Assembly (NCBI GenBank): GCA_965220695.1
Contig: OZ244838.1
Location: 3,038,001 to 3,102,000, forward strand
Reading direction: 5' to 3'
DNA: 64,000 nt
Source of the DNA: UBA9620 sp965220695
GTDB taxonomy: Bacteria > Acidobacteriota > Vicinamibacteria > Vicinamibacterales > UBA8438
The notes under the pieces were generated by a model. The model had not been told where the DNA came from. It saw nothing but the letters and a program-made list of their open reading frames with translations, and ran no database searches. Shown piece after piece: positions 27,506 to 36,395 of the stretch. How positions within the stretch are numbered: position 1 is the stretch's first letter; each line of letters starts with the position of its first letter. Position numbers and translations under genes: made by a program.

Positions 27506-29727
27506 CAGGCCAGCAACCGGTACACCTGGGTCAACACGAAACAGACGGTGACGCCCATCGCCACCGGCAACAACGTGGCGACGGTGGTCCAACGCACGCT
27601 GCGCGTCTCCTTGTAGATGGTGTAGATGGTCGTCGAACAGGGGTTGTGCAGCAGGCTGAACAGCATCAGGTTCACTGCCGTGAGCAGCGTCCAGCCGCCC
27701 CCGCGCAGCAGTTGTCCGGTTGCGTCCACACTGTCGAGTTCGAACATCACGCCGGCCCCCGGCCCCACTCCAGCCACGTTGGCCGTCAGCACGGTGAGCA
27801 TCAGGACGGTCGGAATCACAATCTCGTTGGCGGGAATCGCCACCACATAGGCGAGCAGGATCACCCCGTTGAGCCCGATGAGCAGGCCAATCGGGTCGAG
27901 CCAGGCTACCGAGCGCTCGGCGAGGCTGAGGTCGTTGATGGTGACGTTCGAGATGAGCCAGATGACGGCGCCGGCCGGAATCGCGAAAACGACCGCGCGC
28001 CAGAGCACGATGAGGGTGCGGTCGATGACCGACCTGTAGAGCGTCTGCATCACCCGGGGGGGCCGGTAGGGCGGCAGCTCGAGGCTGAAGCTCGTCGCCT
28101 CGCCCCGCAGCACGGTCCGCGAGAGCAGCCAGGACGCGGCAAGCATCAGCACGATCCCCAGCACGGCAATGCCGACGACCGCCGCCGCCGACACGATGCC
28201 CGCCAACTGCGCCGGCGCCAGTGCGCCGATGAAAATCGACGCGATCAGGATCTGGGTCGGCCAGCGCCCGTTGCACAGCGAGAAATTGTTCGTGATGATC
28301 GCGATAAGCCGCTCGCGGGGGCTGTCGATGATGCGGGTCGACACGACACCCGCCGCGTTGCACCCGAACCCCATGCACATCGTCAGCGCCTGCTTCCCGT
28401 GCGCGCCGGCCCGGCGAAACAGCGCGTCGAGATTGAACGCGACCCGCGGCAGATAGCCGAAGTCCTCCAATAGTGTGAACAAGGGAAAAAAGATCGCCAT
28501 CGGTGGCAGCATCACCGCGACCACCCACGCCGTGGCGAGGTAGATTCCGTCGAACAGCAACCCGCTCAGCCACCACGGCAGACCCAGCGCGGCCCCCAGG
28601 CCGGTCAACATCGGGTGCACGGTATCGATCAGCAGCGTCGCCAGCATGGCGGACGGCGCGTTGGCCCCTTCGATCGTGAGCCAGAAGACCACGGACAGAA
28701 TCGCCAGCATCAACGGGAATCCGAGCCAGCGGCTGGTCAACAGCGCATCGAGACGGCGATCAAGCTCGAATCCGGCCCGCTTCACACCGCGGGTCATCGC
28801 CCGCTCGGCGATCTGCTCGGCCGCGCGATAGGTCTGCCCCGTCATCGTGTCGTGGAAGTCCGGCGGCAGATCCCACTGCAACCGCTGCGTCGCATCGAGC
28901 ACATGGGTCCGGTCGGCCTCGGGTACCGGCGGCCGGGTCGCCGCGGCGTCTTCGTCGCCGCCCAGTTGACCCAGCTCGCCCGAGCGCACGGCGGTGACCA
29001 CGGCGTCGTCCGCGTTGAGCAGTCGCTCGGCGACCCACCGGCTGCTCGGCACCCCCGGAAAGGCGGTCTCGACCTCGCCGGCCAGTGTCGCCACCGCGCG
29101 CTCGACGGCAGGGACCTGGGTCACCAGGCGGAACGGGGTGGTGCCGGTCTCGCCGGTCGCCACCCGGTGCGCCGTATCCAGCAACTCGTCGATACCGATC
29201 TTCGACCGGGCGATACCCTTCACGACCGGCACGCCGAGTTCGCGCCCGAGTCGGCCCGCGTCGACGGCAATACCGTGCCGCCGGGCCTCGTCCACCAGAT
29301 TCAGGTACACGACCACCCGATCGGTGATGGCCAGAATCTGCAGCACCAGATGCAGGTTTCGTTCGAGACGCGTGGCATCGACCACGACGACGGTCACGTC
29401 CGGACGTCCGAACAGCAGGAAGTCGCGCGCGACCTCCTCGTCTGCGCTGCCGGCCTGGAGCGAGTAGGTGCCCGGCAGGTCGACCAGCTTCAGGCGCGAC
29501 CCGCGATGCGCGAACGCACCCTCGGCCCGCACGATGGTCTTGCCGGGCCAGTTGCCGGTGTGTTGGCGCAGACCGGTCAGGGCGTTGAACACGGTGCTCT
29601 TGCCCACGTTGGGATTGCCCGCCAGCGCGATGAGCACGTCCCAGCGTTCGGGACTCAAGCCCAGTTTGACAAGACTGTCCGCGCGATGTTCGGCGCAACC
29701 TCCGAGCGCAGGTGCCGGGAATGCCAT
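27505..29727 (-). CDS. feoB: Ferrous iron transport protein B
   Basis: A 740-residue inner-membrane Fe(II) transporter. The cytoplasmic G domain has GNPNVGKS (37-44), VDLPGTYSL and NLVDE. A helical GDI-like part follows. The membrane half carries two Gate domains: GFGCNAAGVVSTRIIDSPRE (Gate 1 signature, with the conserved Cys) and a second at LAYVVAIPANEIVIP. About ten membrane helices are visible. Its start overlaps the stop of the regulator gene by one base (TGATG), so the two are co-translated. Confidence 0.95.
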   Translation of the reverse strand: MAFPAPALGGCAEHRADSLVKLGLSPERWDVLIALAGNPNVGKSTVFNALTGLRQHTGNWPGKTIVRAEGAFAHRGSRLKLVDLPGTYSLQAGSADEEVARDFLLFGRPDVTVVVVDATRLERNLHLVLQILAITDRVVVYLNLVDEARRHGIAVDAGRLGRELGVPVVKGIARSKIGIDELLDTAHRVATGETGTTPFRLVTQVPAVERAVATLAGEVETAFPGVPSSRWVAERLLNADDAVVTAVRSGELGQLGGDEDAAATRPPVPEADRTHVLDATQRLQWDLPPDFHDTMTGQTYRAAEQIAERAMTRGVKRAGFELDRRLDALLTSRWLGFPLMLAILSVVFWLTIEGANAPSAMLATLLIDTVHPMLTGLGAALGLPWWLSGLLFDGIYLATAWVVAVMLPPMAIFFPLFTLLEDFGYLPRVAFNLDALFRRAGAHGKQALTMCMGFGCNAAGVVSTRIIDSPRERLIAIITNNFSLCNGRWPTQILIASIFIGALAPAQLAGIVSAAAVVGIAVLGIVLMLAASWLLSRTVLRGEATSFSLELPPYRPPRVMQTLYRSVIDRTLIVLWRAVVFAIPAGAVIWLISNVTINDLSLAERSVAWLDPIGLLIGLNGVILLAYVVAIPANEIVIPTVLMLTVLTANVAGVGPGAGVMFELDSVDATGQLLRGGGWTLLTAVNLMLFSLLHNPCSTTIYTIYKETRSVRWTTVATLLPVAMGVTVCFVLTQVYRLLA

Positions 29728-30773
29728 CAACTCGCCTCGTCCAGGACCAGAGCGTCGCCCGGCGGCTCGATCCACACCAGGGCCGCCTGCGTCCGGCGCA
29801 GGGCGATGAGCGCGCCCCGGATGCGATAGGCGGTCGGGTCGCCCGCCGCGCTCGTCAGCTCGGGCGTAATCGCGGTGCCCGGCACCAGCCCGAGGTCGAG
29901 CAGCCGGCGCCGCTGGGCGCCCTGACAGACCTGCGAGATATTGATGACGTGCACCGTCTCGCCGACCCGTGCGTCGAGAAGCGTGGTGCGGCCCGGATCC
30001 GCCTGCGCTCCCGGGGGTAGATACCGCACGGTGACGTTGGCGGCAGCAACCGGGTCCAGCGACCAGTCACGTCCATGGGACCGCAGGCGAACGGCGCGGT
30101 CCGTCCGCCCGATCACCTCGAGGCGGGCGCCCAGGGCCAGTCCATCCTCGATCAGCCTGTCGTAGATCTCGCGCGGTTCATCCTCGAGGTGCAGGATCTC
30201 GACGATGCGACCCGGCTCGGCGACCGTCAGTCCGAAGCCGAGGTCTGGCGGGATCTGGCCGGCGGAGGTCGGGATCGGGTCGCCGTGCGGATCCCAACGC
30301 GGGTGTCCGAGTCTGGCGTCGAGCGCTTCGACCTCCGCTGCCGACAGCGTGTGCTCCATCCGCTCCGCCTCGTCGTGCCACTCACCCGCCGGCACCCCGG
30401 TTCGATCGGCGAGATACCGCTCCCACATGCGATGGGTGCGCACGATGCGCACGGCCGATCGCTCGCCCTCGTCCGTCAGCACCGGCCCCTCGGCGCGGGT
30501 GCGGGTCAGGCCCATCTCCGACAGTCCGGACAGCAACGCCGCGGCACGCCCCGGCGACACGCCCAGCCGGCCGGCCAGACTCTCGATCGAACAGTGACGG
30601 TTCGCGCGCTGGCACGTGTAGATGTGCTTGATCGCATCCTCCAGCCGCACCCGTGCGTCGATCTGCGCCAACCGGCGCAGGCGCCCGACGATGCCACCCG
30701 CCGGCCAGAACAGGGCCGCCACGGCGAGTGCCAGCATGGCGAACAAAGAGAGGGCGAGTGCGGGATCGACCAT
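29727..30773 (-). CDS. Membrane-anchored DtxR-type regulator fused to FeoA domains
   Basis: A 348-residue fusion. Residues 6-27 form one hydrophobic helix. A DtxR-type winged helix follows (about 37-110; SIESLAGRLGVSPGRAAALL). Next is the metal-binding and dimerisation part (IVRTHRMWERYLADRTG, then WHDEAERMEHTL, and LGHPRWDPHGDPIP), close to MntR/IdeR proteins. The C-terminal 165 residues hold two SH3-like FeoA segments (HVINISQVCQGAQRRRLLDL is the clearer). It likely senses Fe(II) or Mn(II), represses the feo operon and helps FeoB. The membrane helix is unusual for a DNA-binding repressor. A palindrome lies 29 bases upstream in an AT-rich leader. Confidence 0.88.
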   Translation of the reverse strand: MVDPALALSLFAMLALAVAALFWPAGGIVGRLRRLAQIDARVRLEDAIKHIYTCQRANRHCSIESLAGRLGVSPGRAAALLSGLSEMGLTRTRAEGPVLTDEGERSAVRIVRTHRMWERYLADRTGVPAGEWHDEAERMEHTLSAAEVEALDARLGHPRWDPHGDPIPTSAGQIPPDLGFGLTVAEPGRIVEILHLEDEPREIYDRLIEDGLALGARLEVIGRTDRAVRLRSHGRDWSLDPVAAANVTVRYLPPGAQADPGRTTLLDARVGETVHVINISQVCQGAQRRRLLDLGLVPGTAITPELTSAAGDPTAYRIRGALIALRRTQAALVWIEPPGDALVLDEAS

Positions 30774-30801
30774 GATTTTGAATTGGCAAAAAATTTATCT
30801 T

Positions 30802-30812
30802 TTAGACTCTAA
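30802..30812. promoter_or_regulatory. Candidate metal-regulator operator upstream of the feo operon
   Basis: TTAGA-C-TCTAA is a perfect odd-centred palindrome 29 bases before the regulator start. It sits in an AT-rich run (30774-30825) that stands out in this GC-rich DNA. DtxR/MntR-type sites often have TTAG...CTAA half-sites, so autoregulation is a reasonable inference. Confidence 0.45.
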
Positions 30813-30973
30813 TTCATTTTTCGCGGTCGTGCAACCCCGTTGCCGCTCCGGTCAATGTCAATGCACGCGAGCAGGTGGCGGAGCACACGCAGACGTGTGC
30901 AGGGGGCGTGCATGTCGCAGAGGGTCGTGCAGGTCGGACACGAGCGGAAGGTCGTCAACCAACCGCGGCGTCG

Positions 30974-31474
30974 TCAGCTCGCATCCAGCGGCTCGATGTG
31001 GCCGTACATCAGCCCGCCGTACTCGCCGTGTTGCCAGGAGCCGCCGTATCGGTCCTCGTAGAAGAAGACCCGCGCCGTGAAGGTGCCGAGCGTGGGTATC
31101 GAGAAGTCGGTGATGGAGACGACGGGTGTATCGCCGGCCCAGATGATCGGCACGACGACAGGCAGCGTCGCATCCACGCTGCCATAGACCATGCGCACGT
31201 CGAACCGCCAGCGGTCGTCGTCGACCTTCTCGACACTCGAAATCTCGTAGCGCTCCGGACTGCCGCCGCGCGTTTCACGCCCGGCAATGGTGAAGTGGCC
31301 GACCAGCACCACGTTCTGCATTCGCTCGTGGAAGTCACGCTCGATCTCGGTCAACGACTCGACCGGCAGCGCCTGACCGACGCCGGTCTTGGCGACGACC
31401 CAGCCCAAGACGAACATCCCGGCCAGGGCCGCCACGAGAGCGCCGACACGCAGTACGCGAGACATCTGGTTCAT
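30974..31474 (-). CDS. Membrane-anchored protein of unknown function
   Basis: A 166-residue protein with one N-terminal helix (VGALVAALAGMFVLGWVVA) and an extracytoplasmic part: FHERMQNVVLVGHFTI, ERYEISSVEKVDDDRW, VPIIWAGDTPVVSITDFSIP, GTFTARVFFYEDRYGGSWQ. The pattern resembles a conserved hypothetical family I associate with Planctomycetes and Acidobacteria, but I cannot name a function. It follows the propeller gene by 29 bases and is probably the last gene of the aroC operon. Confidence 0.7.
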   Translation of the reverse strand: MNQMSRVLRVGALVAALAGMFVLGWVVAKTGVGQALPVESLTEIERDFHERMQNVVLVGHFTIAGRETRGGSPERYEISSVEKVDDDRWRFDVRMVYGSVDATLPVVVPIIWAGDTPVVSITDFSIPTLGTFTARVFFYEDRYGGSWQHGEYGGLMYGHIEPLDAS

Positions 31475-31503
31475 CCTTTCTGCCGCGCCGAAACGCGAAC
31501 CGC

Positions 31504-32646
31504 CTAGCGGCCGGCGTCAGCCTCGACATACGGTTGCCCAATCAGCAGGGCAGGGTCGGCGTCCGGCATCGGAACCAGCTTCTGGGTGCGCCCGAGCTGG
31601 TTGTCGGACGCGTACAGGTTGCCATCGCTGTCGACGGCGAACGAGTGCGCCTCGATAAATCGTCCCGGTCCTTCGCGGTCCAACTCCCAAGTGTACTGAC
31701 GATTGCCGTTGAGATCGAGTTTGACCACTTTGGCGGGACTCATGTCGGACACCCAGACGTCGTAGCGGTTGACGATGATGTCGAGCGGCAGGTCGAACCC
31801 GGGCCAGGTGGCGACCGGCGCGATGTTCGGGTGGTACCACGCCGCCGCACGGGTCGTCTGGTTGAAGACCTGGACCCGCCGGTTGTTGCGATCGGCCACG
31901 AAGATGCGGCCATCGGGTCCGACCGCCAGGCTGTGCACGACGTTGAATTGGCCCCGTCCATCACCGCGTTCACCGAATTCGGTCAGGTAATTCCCTTCGG
32001 CGTCCAGTATCAGCACGCGGGAATTGATGAAACCGTCGGCGACCAGGATGCGCCCGTCAGGCAGGAACGCCACATCCTGCGGCCCACCGAGATGCGTTTC
32101 GTCATCGCCGGGGACGTTCTTTTCGCCCAGGGTCATCAGCAGTTCGCTGCCGTCGTTCGAGAACACGAAAATCTGATGCCCCGATTCGTGCACCACCCAC
32201 ACCCGGCGTTCAGGGTCGTACGGGCTGATGCGGATCCGATGCGGCCCGGGACCGTCCGACCCTTCGAACAGGTGGTCCCACTGATCCCAGACCTCAATCA
32301 CGGCGCCGTCGCCGTCGACGACGAAGATGCAGTGCTGCCACGTCCTGCGGTCAGCTTCCCGTAGCGTATTGATGCCGATCGAACCGGCGAATCCGGCGAA
32401 CCCGGGCGGCACCGGATCGGGCAACCGGGTCTCGCCGCGCTGCAGCACCAAGATGCGATCGGGCGACTCGGGGAACACGCCCGAATTGCCGCCGAACGCA
32501 AAGCCCGCGCCGGCGAACGGTTTCTGCCACCCCTCGACAGCCTGATAGGGGCTGGGCCCCGTGGCGCCTTCCTCCTGCCGCGCCGCCGGTTCGGCCAGCA
32601 GCCCCGTCGCGATGACGGCCACTAGAACAAGCACTCCTTTGCGCAT
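31504..32646 (-). CDS. Secreted NHL-repeat six-bladed propeller protein
   Basis: A 380-residue exported protein. After a signal peptide ending around LLAEPAA it shows NHL blades: GPQDVAFLPDGRILVADGF, FNVVHSLAVGPDGRIFVADR, AHSFAVDSDGNLYASDN. The architecture matches peptidyl-alpha-hydroxyglycine lyase-like NHL proteins, though no enzyme activity can be claimed. An AAGGAGAG site overlaps the aroC stop, and the start is two bases after it, so it is translated with aroC. Confidence 0.85.
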   Translation of the reverse strand: MRKGVLVLVAVIATGLLAEPAARQEEGATGPSPYQAVEGWQKPFAGAGFAFGGNSGVFPESPDRILVLQRGETRLPDPVPPGFAGFAGSIGINTLREADRRTWQHCIFVVDGDGAVIEVWDQWDHLFEGSDGPGPHRIRISPYDPERRVWVVHESGHQIFVFSNDGSELLMTLGEKNVPGDDETHLGGPQDVAFLPDGRILVADGFINSRVLILDAEGNYLTEFGERGDGRGQFNVVHSLAVGPDGRIFVADRNNRRVQVFNQTTRAAAWYHPNIAPVATWPGFDLPLDIIVNRYDVWVSDMSPAKVVKLDLNGNRQYTWELDREGPGRFIEAHSFAVDSDGNLYASDNQLGRTQKLVPMPDADPALLIGQPYVEADAGR

Positions 32647-32648
32647 GG

Positions 32649-33794
32649 TCACTCTCCTTCGCGTTGCCGTAGTGTAGCGCGGTCGCAGGCGTTCCACCGC
32701 AACCAGTGATCGGCGAGCACGATCGCGACCATCGCCTCGGCCATCGGCACGAACCGCGGCAGCAGGCAGGGGTCGTGCCGTCCCCTCGTCCTGATGGCGG
32801 TCGGCTCGCCGCGCCGGGTCACCGTCGCCTGCTCCCGCGGCAAGCTGCTCGTCGGTTTCACGACGGCGCGCAGCACGATCGGCATGCCGCTCGAGATGCC
32901 GCCCAGCATACCGCCATGACGATTCGAACGGGTAGCGATCCTGGGGATCGCGCCATCCCCGGGTTCGGCATGGAACAAATCGTTGTTCTCGCTGCCCCGC
33001 AACCGCGCTGCGCCGAAACCGACCCCGTACTCGACGCCGAGCACCGCCGGCAAACTGAACAACGCCTTTGCCAGGTCCGCCTTCAGCTTGTCGAACACCG
33101 GCTCGCCAAGCCCGGCAGGCACGCCGGTGGCGACCACCTCGGCCACCCCGCCGATCGAGTCGCGGGCGGTGCGCACCTGCTCGATCAGGGCCACCATCTC
33201 GGCGGCGCGGTCCGGGTCGGGACAGCGCACGATGTTCGGCTCGCCGCCGGGCAGACGCTCGACCTGCTCGAGGGTCACTGCCGCCGGGTCGCCGACCTCG
33301 GCCACGATGCCGCCGATCTGTCGCACGTAACCGACCACCCGGCCGCCGAACGCCGAGGCGATCAGCTTCTTGGCCACCACGCCGGCCGCGACCCGCACGC
33401 TCGTCTCGCGCGCGCTCGACCGCCCGCCGCCCCGATAGTCGCGGACGCCATGTTTCGCGTCGTAGGTATAGTCGGCGTGCCCCGGCCGATACGTGTCCTT
33501 GATGTCCTCGTAGTCGCGACTGCGCTGATCCCGGTTCCGAATCAGAATCGCGATGCTGGTACCGGTGGTCCGGCCCTCGAAGACACCGGACAACACTTCG
33601 GGCTCATCCGGCTCATCCCGCGGCGTGACGATCCGGCTCTGACCGGGGCGCCGGCGGGCCAGATCCTCGGCCAGGTCCGCCTCGGCCAACGGCAGACCCG
33701 GTGGACAGCCGTCGATGATGACGACATACCCCGGACCATGCGACTCACCGGCGGTGCTGATGCGGAAACTGTGGCCGAACGAATCACCGGGCAT
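32649..33794 (-). CDS. aroC: Chorismate synthase
   Basis: A 381-residue enzyme that converts 5-enolpyruvylshikimate 3-phosphate to chorismate with reduced flavin, the last shared step of aromatic amino acid synthesis. Family signatures are GESHG at 16-20, RRRPGQSR, GTSIAILIRNRDQRSRDY, RPGHADYTYDAKHGVRDYRG, GGRSSARET and the C-terminal CLLPRFVPMAEAMVAIVLAD. The length is close to the family norm. Translation probably starts on a leaderless mRNA (TAAGAT six bases before the ATG). It heads an operon with an NHL propeller gene and a small membrane protein. Confidence 0.96.
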   Translation of the reverse strand: MPGDSFGHSFRISTAGESHGPGYVVIIDGCPPGLPLAEADLAEDLARRRPGQSRIVTPRDEPDEPEVLSGVFEGRTTGTSIAILIRNRDQRSRDYEDIKDTYRPGHADYTYDAKHGVRDYRGGGRSSARETSVRVAAGVVAKKLIASAFGGRVVGYVRQIGGIVAEVGDPAAVTLEQVERLPGGEPNIVRCPDPDRAAEMVALIEQVRTARDSIGGVAEVVATGVPAGLGEPVFDKLKADLAKALFSLPAVLGVEYGVGFGAARLRGSENNDLFHAEPGDGAIPRIATRSNRHGGMLGGISSGMPIVLRAVVKPTSSLPREQATVTRRGEPTAIRTRGRHDPCLLPRFVPMAEAMVAIVLADHWLRWNACDRATLRQREGE

Positions 33795-33800
33795 GCGAGA

Positions 33801-33806
33801 ATCTTA
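33801..33806 (-). promoter_or_regulatory. Candidate -10 box for leaderless aroC mRNA
   Basis: On the minus strand TAAGAT is followed by six bases and the aroC ATG. No ribosome binding site is present. No good -35 hexamer is visible 16-18 bases further upstream. Confidence 0.45.
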
Positions 33807-33867
33807 CGTCATTGCGTCCGGCGCCCTCGTTCGGCGGGTGCGGTCATTCGGATTACGGAGAGATTTC

Positions 33868-34557
33868 GTGAAGACGTCCCGGATACAGGCGGTCATCTTC
33901 GACCTTGGCGGTGTCGTACTCGAGTCGCCGTTGCCGGCGATTGCCGCCTTCGAATCGGACCACGCGCTTCCGCCGCGTTTCATCGCCCGGCTGGTCGTCG
34001 AGGGCGGCGGCGAGGGTCCCTGGGCGCGTCTCGAGCGCGGCGAGCTGGACGCCGCCGCGTTCACCGGCGCCTTTTCGGCGCAGGGGGCGGCGGCAGGCCA
34101 CGCGTTCGACGCCGCGGCGCTGCTGGCGCGGATAGAGGACGCGGTCGTGCCTCGGCCGGCCATGGTCCATGCGCTCGGTCGGCTGCGGGCCGCCGGCTAC
34201 CGCGTGGCGGCGCTCACAAACGCCTGGGACATGCCGGACCGCACGGGCCGCATCGACCCGCTACGGGCGGCATTCGACTGTTTCGTGGAGTCGTTCCGGG
34301 TCGGGATGCGAAAACCTGAACGTCGAATCTATGCGTTGGCGTGCCGCGAGCTGCGTGCGCCGCCGTCGGAAGTGATCTTCCTGGATGACCTCGGCAGCAA
34401 TCTGAAGACGGCGCAGGCCATGGGCATGACGACGATCAAGGTCGGAGATCCGGCGCCCGCCATCGCCGATCTGGAACGCCTGACGGTCGCGCCGCTTACC
34501 GGCTGCGGGGCCGCCGCTTCCACCGCGCCAGCAACAGGGTCGCCAGCCCCGGCATGA
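33868..34557 (+). CDS. HAD-superfamily hydrolase (ACAD10/EPHX2-N-like)
   Basis: A 229-residue cytoplasmic hydrolase. HAD motif I is FDLGGVV (Asp12), the form seen in HAD proteins related to the N-domains of ACAD10 and soluble epoxide hydrolase. Motif II is ALTNAW, motif III MRKPERRIY, and motif IV FLDDLGSNL. It is probably a small-molecule phosphatase. I chose the GTG at 33868 because GGAGAG is eight bases upstream; the longer frame from 33715 would run through aroC. The 3' end overlaps a decayed gene on the other strand. Confidence 0.85.
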   Translation: MKTSRIQAVIFDLGGVVLESPLPAIAAFESDHALPPRFIARLVVEGGGEGPWARLERGELDAAAFTGAFSAQGAAAGHAFDAAALLARIEDAVVPRPAMVHALGRLRAAGYRVAALTNAWDMPDRTGRIDPLRAAFDCFVESFRVGMRKPERRIYALACRELRAPPSEVIFLDDLGSNLKTAQAMGMTTIKVGDPAPAIADLERLTVAPLTGCGAAASTAPATGSPAPA

Positions 34558-34690
34558 TCTCGTCGGCGAACGGCACGGGGTCCGGCACCAGCAGATCGGC
34601 AACGAAGAGCCCGGCCGCCCAGGAAGAGCTGCCAGGACCGGAGGCGCTCCAGGAGCCTGCGCCGCGGACTCCTGGCCAGCCGACTCGAGA
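34496..34690 (-). pseudogene. Frameshifted DUF6116-like small membrane protein
   Basis: The C-terminal half reads LFVADLLVPDPVPFADEIMP then GLATLLLARWKRR, typical of the short DUF6116 family. The expected N-terminal part (SSRLARSPRRRLLERLRS then WQLFL) is present just upstream but in another frame, with the switch near 34620. No start codon exists in that upstream frame. Two direct copies of CGATCAGCCGAATCGGGC (34695-34712, 34718-34735) lie before it. It is probably a broken gene. Confidence 0.5.
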
Positions 34691-34765
34691 AAACCGATCA
34701 GCCGAATCGGGCCAGACGATCAGCCGAATCGGGCTGACCGCGGACATCCTGTTGCGGTTCCGCAG

Positions 34766-35458
34766 CTATCGGACATGCTCCCGGTAGAAGGCCAGCATGC
34801 GCGACCAGCAGGCTTCGGCATACGCCTTGTGGTAGACCTCGGGCCGCGTGTCGTTGAAAAACGCGTGGTCCGCGCCCTCGAAGACCGTGATGTCAGCGGT
34901 CTTGCCGGCCGCCCGCAGGTCGGCGTCGAGCTGGCGCGCCGCGGCCGGCGGGACGAAGCCGTCCTTTTCGGCGAAGAACCCGAGCACCGGCGCCTGCAGC
35001 GCCGACAGGTTCGGCGTGACGCTTGGGTGGATCCCGTAGAAATCGACGCACGCGCCGACCGCTGCGTTCTCGCAGGCGGCGTACAGCGAGAGCTGGCCGC
35101 CCATGCAGAAGCCGACCGTCCCGACGTGGTCGCTGGTCACCTCGTCCCGCGACAACAGATAGCCGATGGCGCCGCGGAGGTCCTGTTCGACCCGTCCAAT
35201 GTCGAGCGCCATCATCAGCTTGCCCGCGTCATCCGGGCTGGACGTGCTCTCGCCGTGGTACATGTCGGGCGCCAGCGCCACGAACCCCTCGGCGGCGAAG
35301 CGATCGGCCACCGTCTTGATGTGGTCGACCAGTCCCCACCATTCCTGCAACACGATGACCCCCGGGCCGCCGCCGGACGCCGGGACCGAAACATACCCGC
35401 TGCCCGCTTTGCCGTTCACGGCGAACTGGACCATCGAACCGGACATCGCTGTAGACAC
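34766..35458 (-). CDS. Dienelactone hydrolase family protein
   Basis: A 230-residue alpha/beta hydrolase. It shows VIVLQEWWGL, ALAPDMYHG and the nucleophile elbow GFCMGGQ with Cys118, followed by Asp166 (EKDGFVP) and His198 (GADHAFFND). This is the Cys-Asp-His triad of dienelactone hydrolases, which open lactone rings in aromatic degradation; many homologues act on other esters. The GTG at 35458 is preferred because AGGAGAG sits at proper spacing; the ATG at 35446 would be too far from it. Confidence 0.9.
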   Translation of the reverse strand: MSTAMSGSMVQFAVNGKAGSGYVSVPASGGGPGVIVLQEWWGLVDHIKTVADRFAAEGFVALAPDMYHGESTSSPDDAGKLMMALDIGRVEQDLRGAIGYLLSRDEVTSDHVGTVGFCMGGQLSLYAACENAAVGACVDFYGIHPSVTPNLSALQAPVLGFFAEKDGFVPPAAARQLDADLRAAGKTADITVFEGADHAFFNDTRPEVYHKAYAEACWSRMLAFYREHVR

Positions 35459-35528
35459 TCTTCTCTCTCCTGTTACGGCCCTGACGGGCCTGAACTTCTC
35501 ATACCGGAAACATCCAACGTCGCTGCGA

Positions 35529-36278
35529 TCACCGCGACGACGCGGCGTCTTCGAGGCGCACGAGGGCGCCCTCGGCGTCATAGAAACCGACACTCCCCTC
35601 GCCCTCCTCCGTGACCCCCAACACGAGTCGGGGACGCGTGCCGTCTCCCAGATTGATGACGGTGGTCCCCTGGAACGCCCCCATCGCCACGCGCGGCGCC
35701 CCGCTGGCGTCGTACAGCGACAGTAACGGTGCGCCGGCGGCGTCCACCGACACGCCGACCGCGCGCCGTCCCGGCGCCCCGAACAGATTCAGGGCCGGTT
35801 GGCCCTGCAGATTCAGGCTGGGCTGTCCCTCGGGACCGAGATCCATCTGCAAGCGGGTCTGCGCGCCGTCGGACAGGCCGACGACCGGCGTGCCGCCAAG
35901 GGACCCGATCATCACGTTGGGTGACCCCCCGTCACCAACGGTGAGGACCGCATTCGTACCGCGGACACCGACCGACACCTGGGTCCGGCCTTCGCCGTCA
36001 TTCAGCCATACCAGCGGGGCGCCGTCCGGTTCGGTGCCGACGACCGTGCGCACGACGCCGCCGGGCCCGTAAAACGCCAGCGACGTCTGCCCCCGTTCGT
36101 CTTCGCCGGAAAGGACCGCGCGCAACCGTCCGCCGCGGTCGACGATGTTGACCTGCGACGCGCTGACGACCTCGGCGCCCTGGGCGCCAAGGCCCACTGT
36201 CAGGAACAGGTTCGACAACGCACCTCCGGCCACCGACGCCACAAGCATCGCTCCCACCAGCCACCCGTGTTTCTGCAT
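35529..36278 (-). CDS. Exported repeat-strand protein of unknown function
   Basis: A 249-residue protein with an N-terminal hydrophobic helix (VGAMLVASVAGGALSNLFL). The rest is a run of short beta-strand repeats of the type VNIVDRGGRLRAVLSG, SLAFYGPGGVVRTVVG and LSLYDASGAPRVAMG. Similar tandem strand proteins are widespread and unnamed. The start is set by GGGGGAG just upstream. It precedes the dienelactone hydrolase gene by 70 bases on the same strand. Confidence 0.75.
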   Translation of the reverse strand: MQKHGWLVGAMLVASVAGGALSNLFLTVGLGAQGAEVVSASQVNIVDRGGRLRAVLSGEDERGQTSLAFYGPGGVVRTVVGTEPDGAPLVWLNDGEGRTQVSVGVRGTNAVLTVGDGGSPNVMIGSLGGTPVVGLSDGAQTRLQMDLGPEGQPSLNLQGQPALNLFGAPGRRAVGVSVDAAGAPLLSLYDASGAPRVAMGAFQGTTVINLGDGTRPRLVLGVTEEGEGSVGFYDAEGALVRLEDAASSR

Positions 36279-36395
36279 GTCTCCCCCACCAACGCAGGGC
36301 AATTATAGCGTTGGGCGGTTACCACCGGTCGCCGTCTGTGTTTACAATGGCGGGTCAATTCTCAGCAGCCAACCCGTAGCGGGAGCCTGAACATC

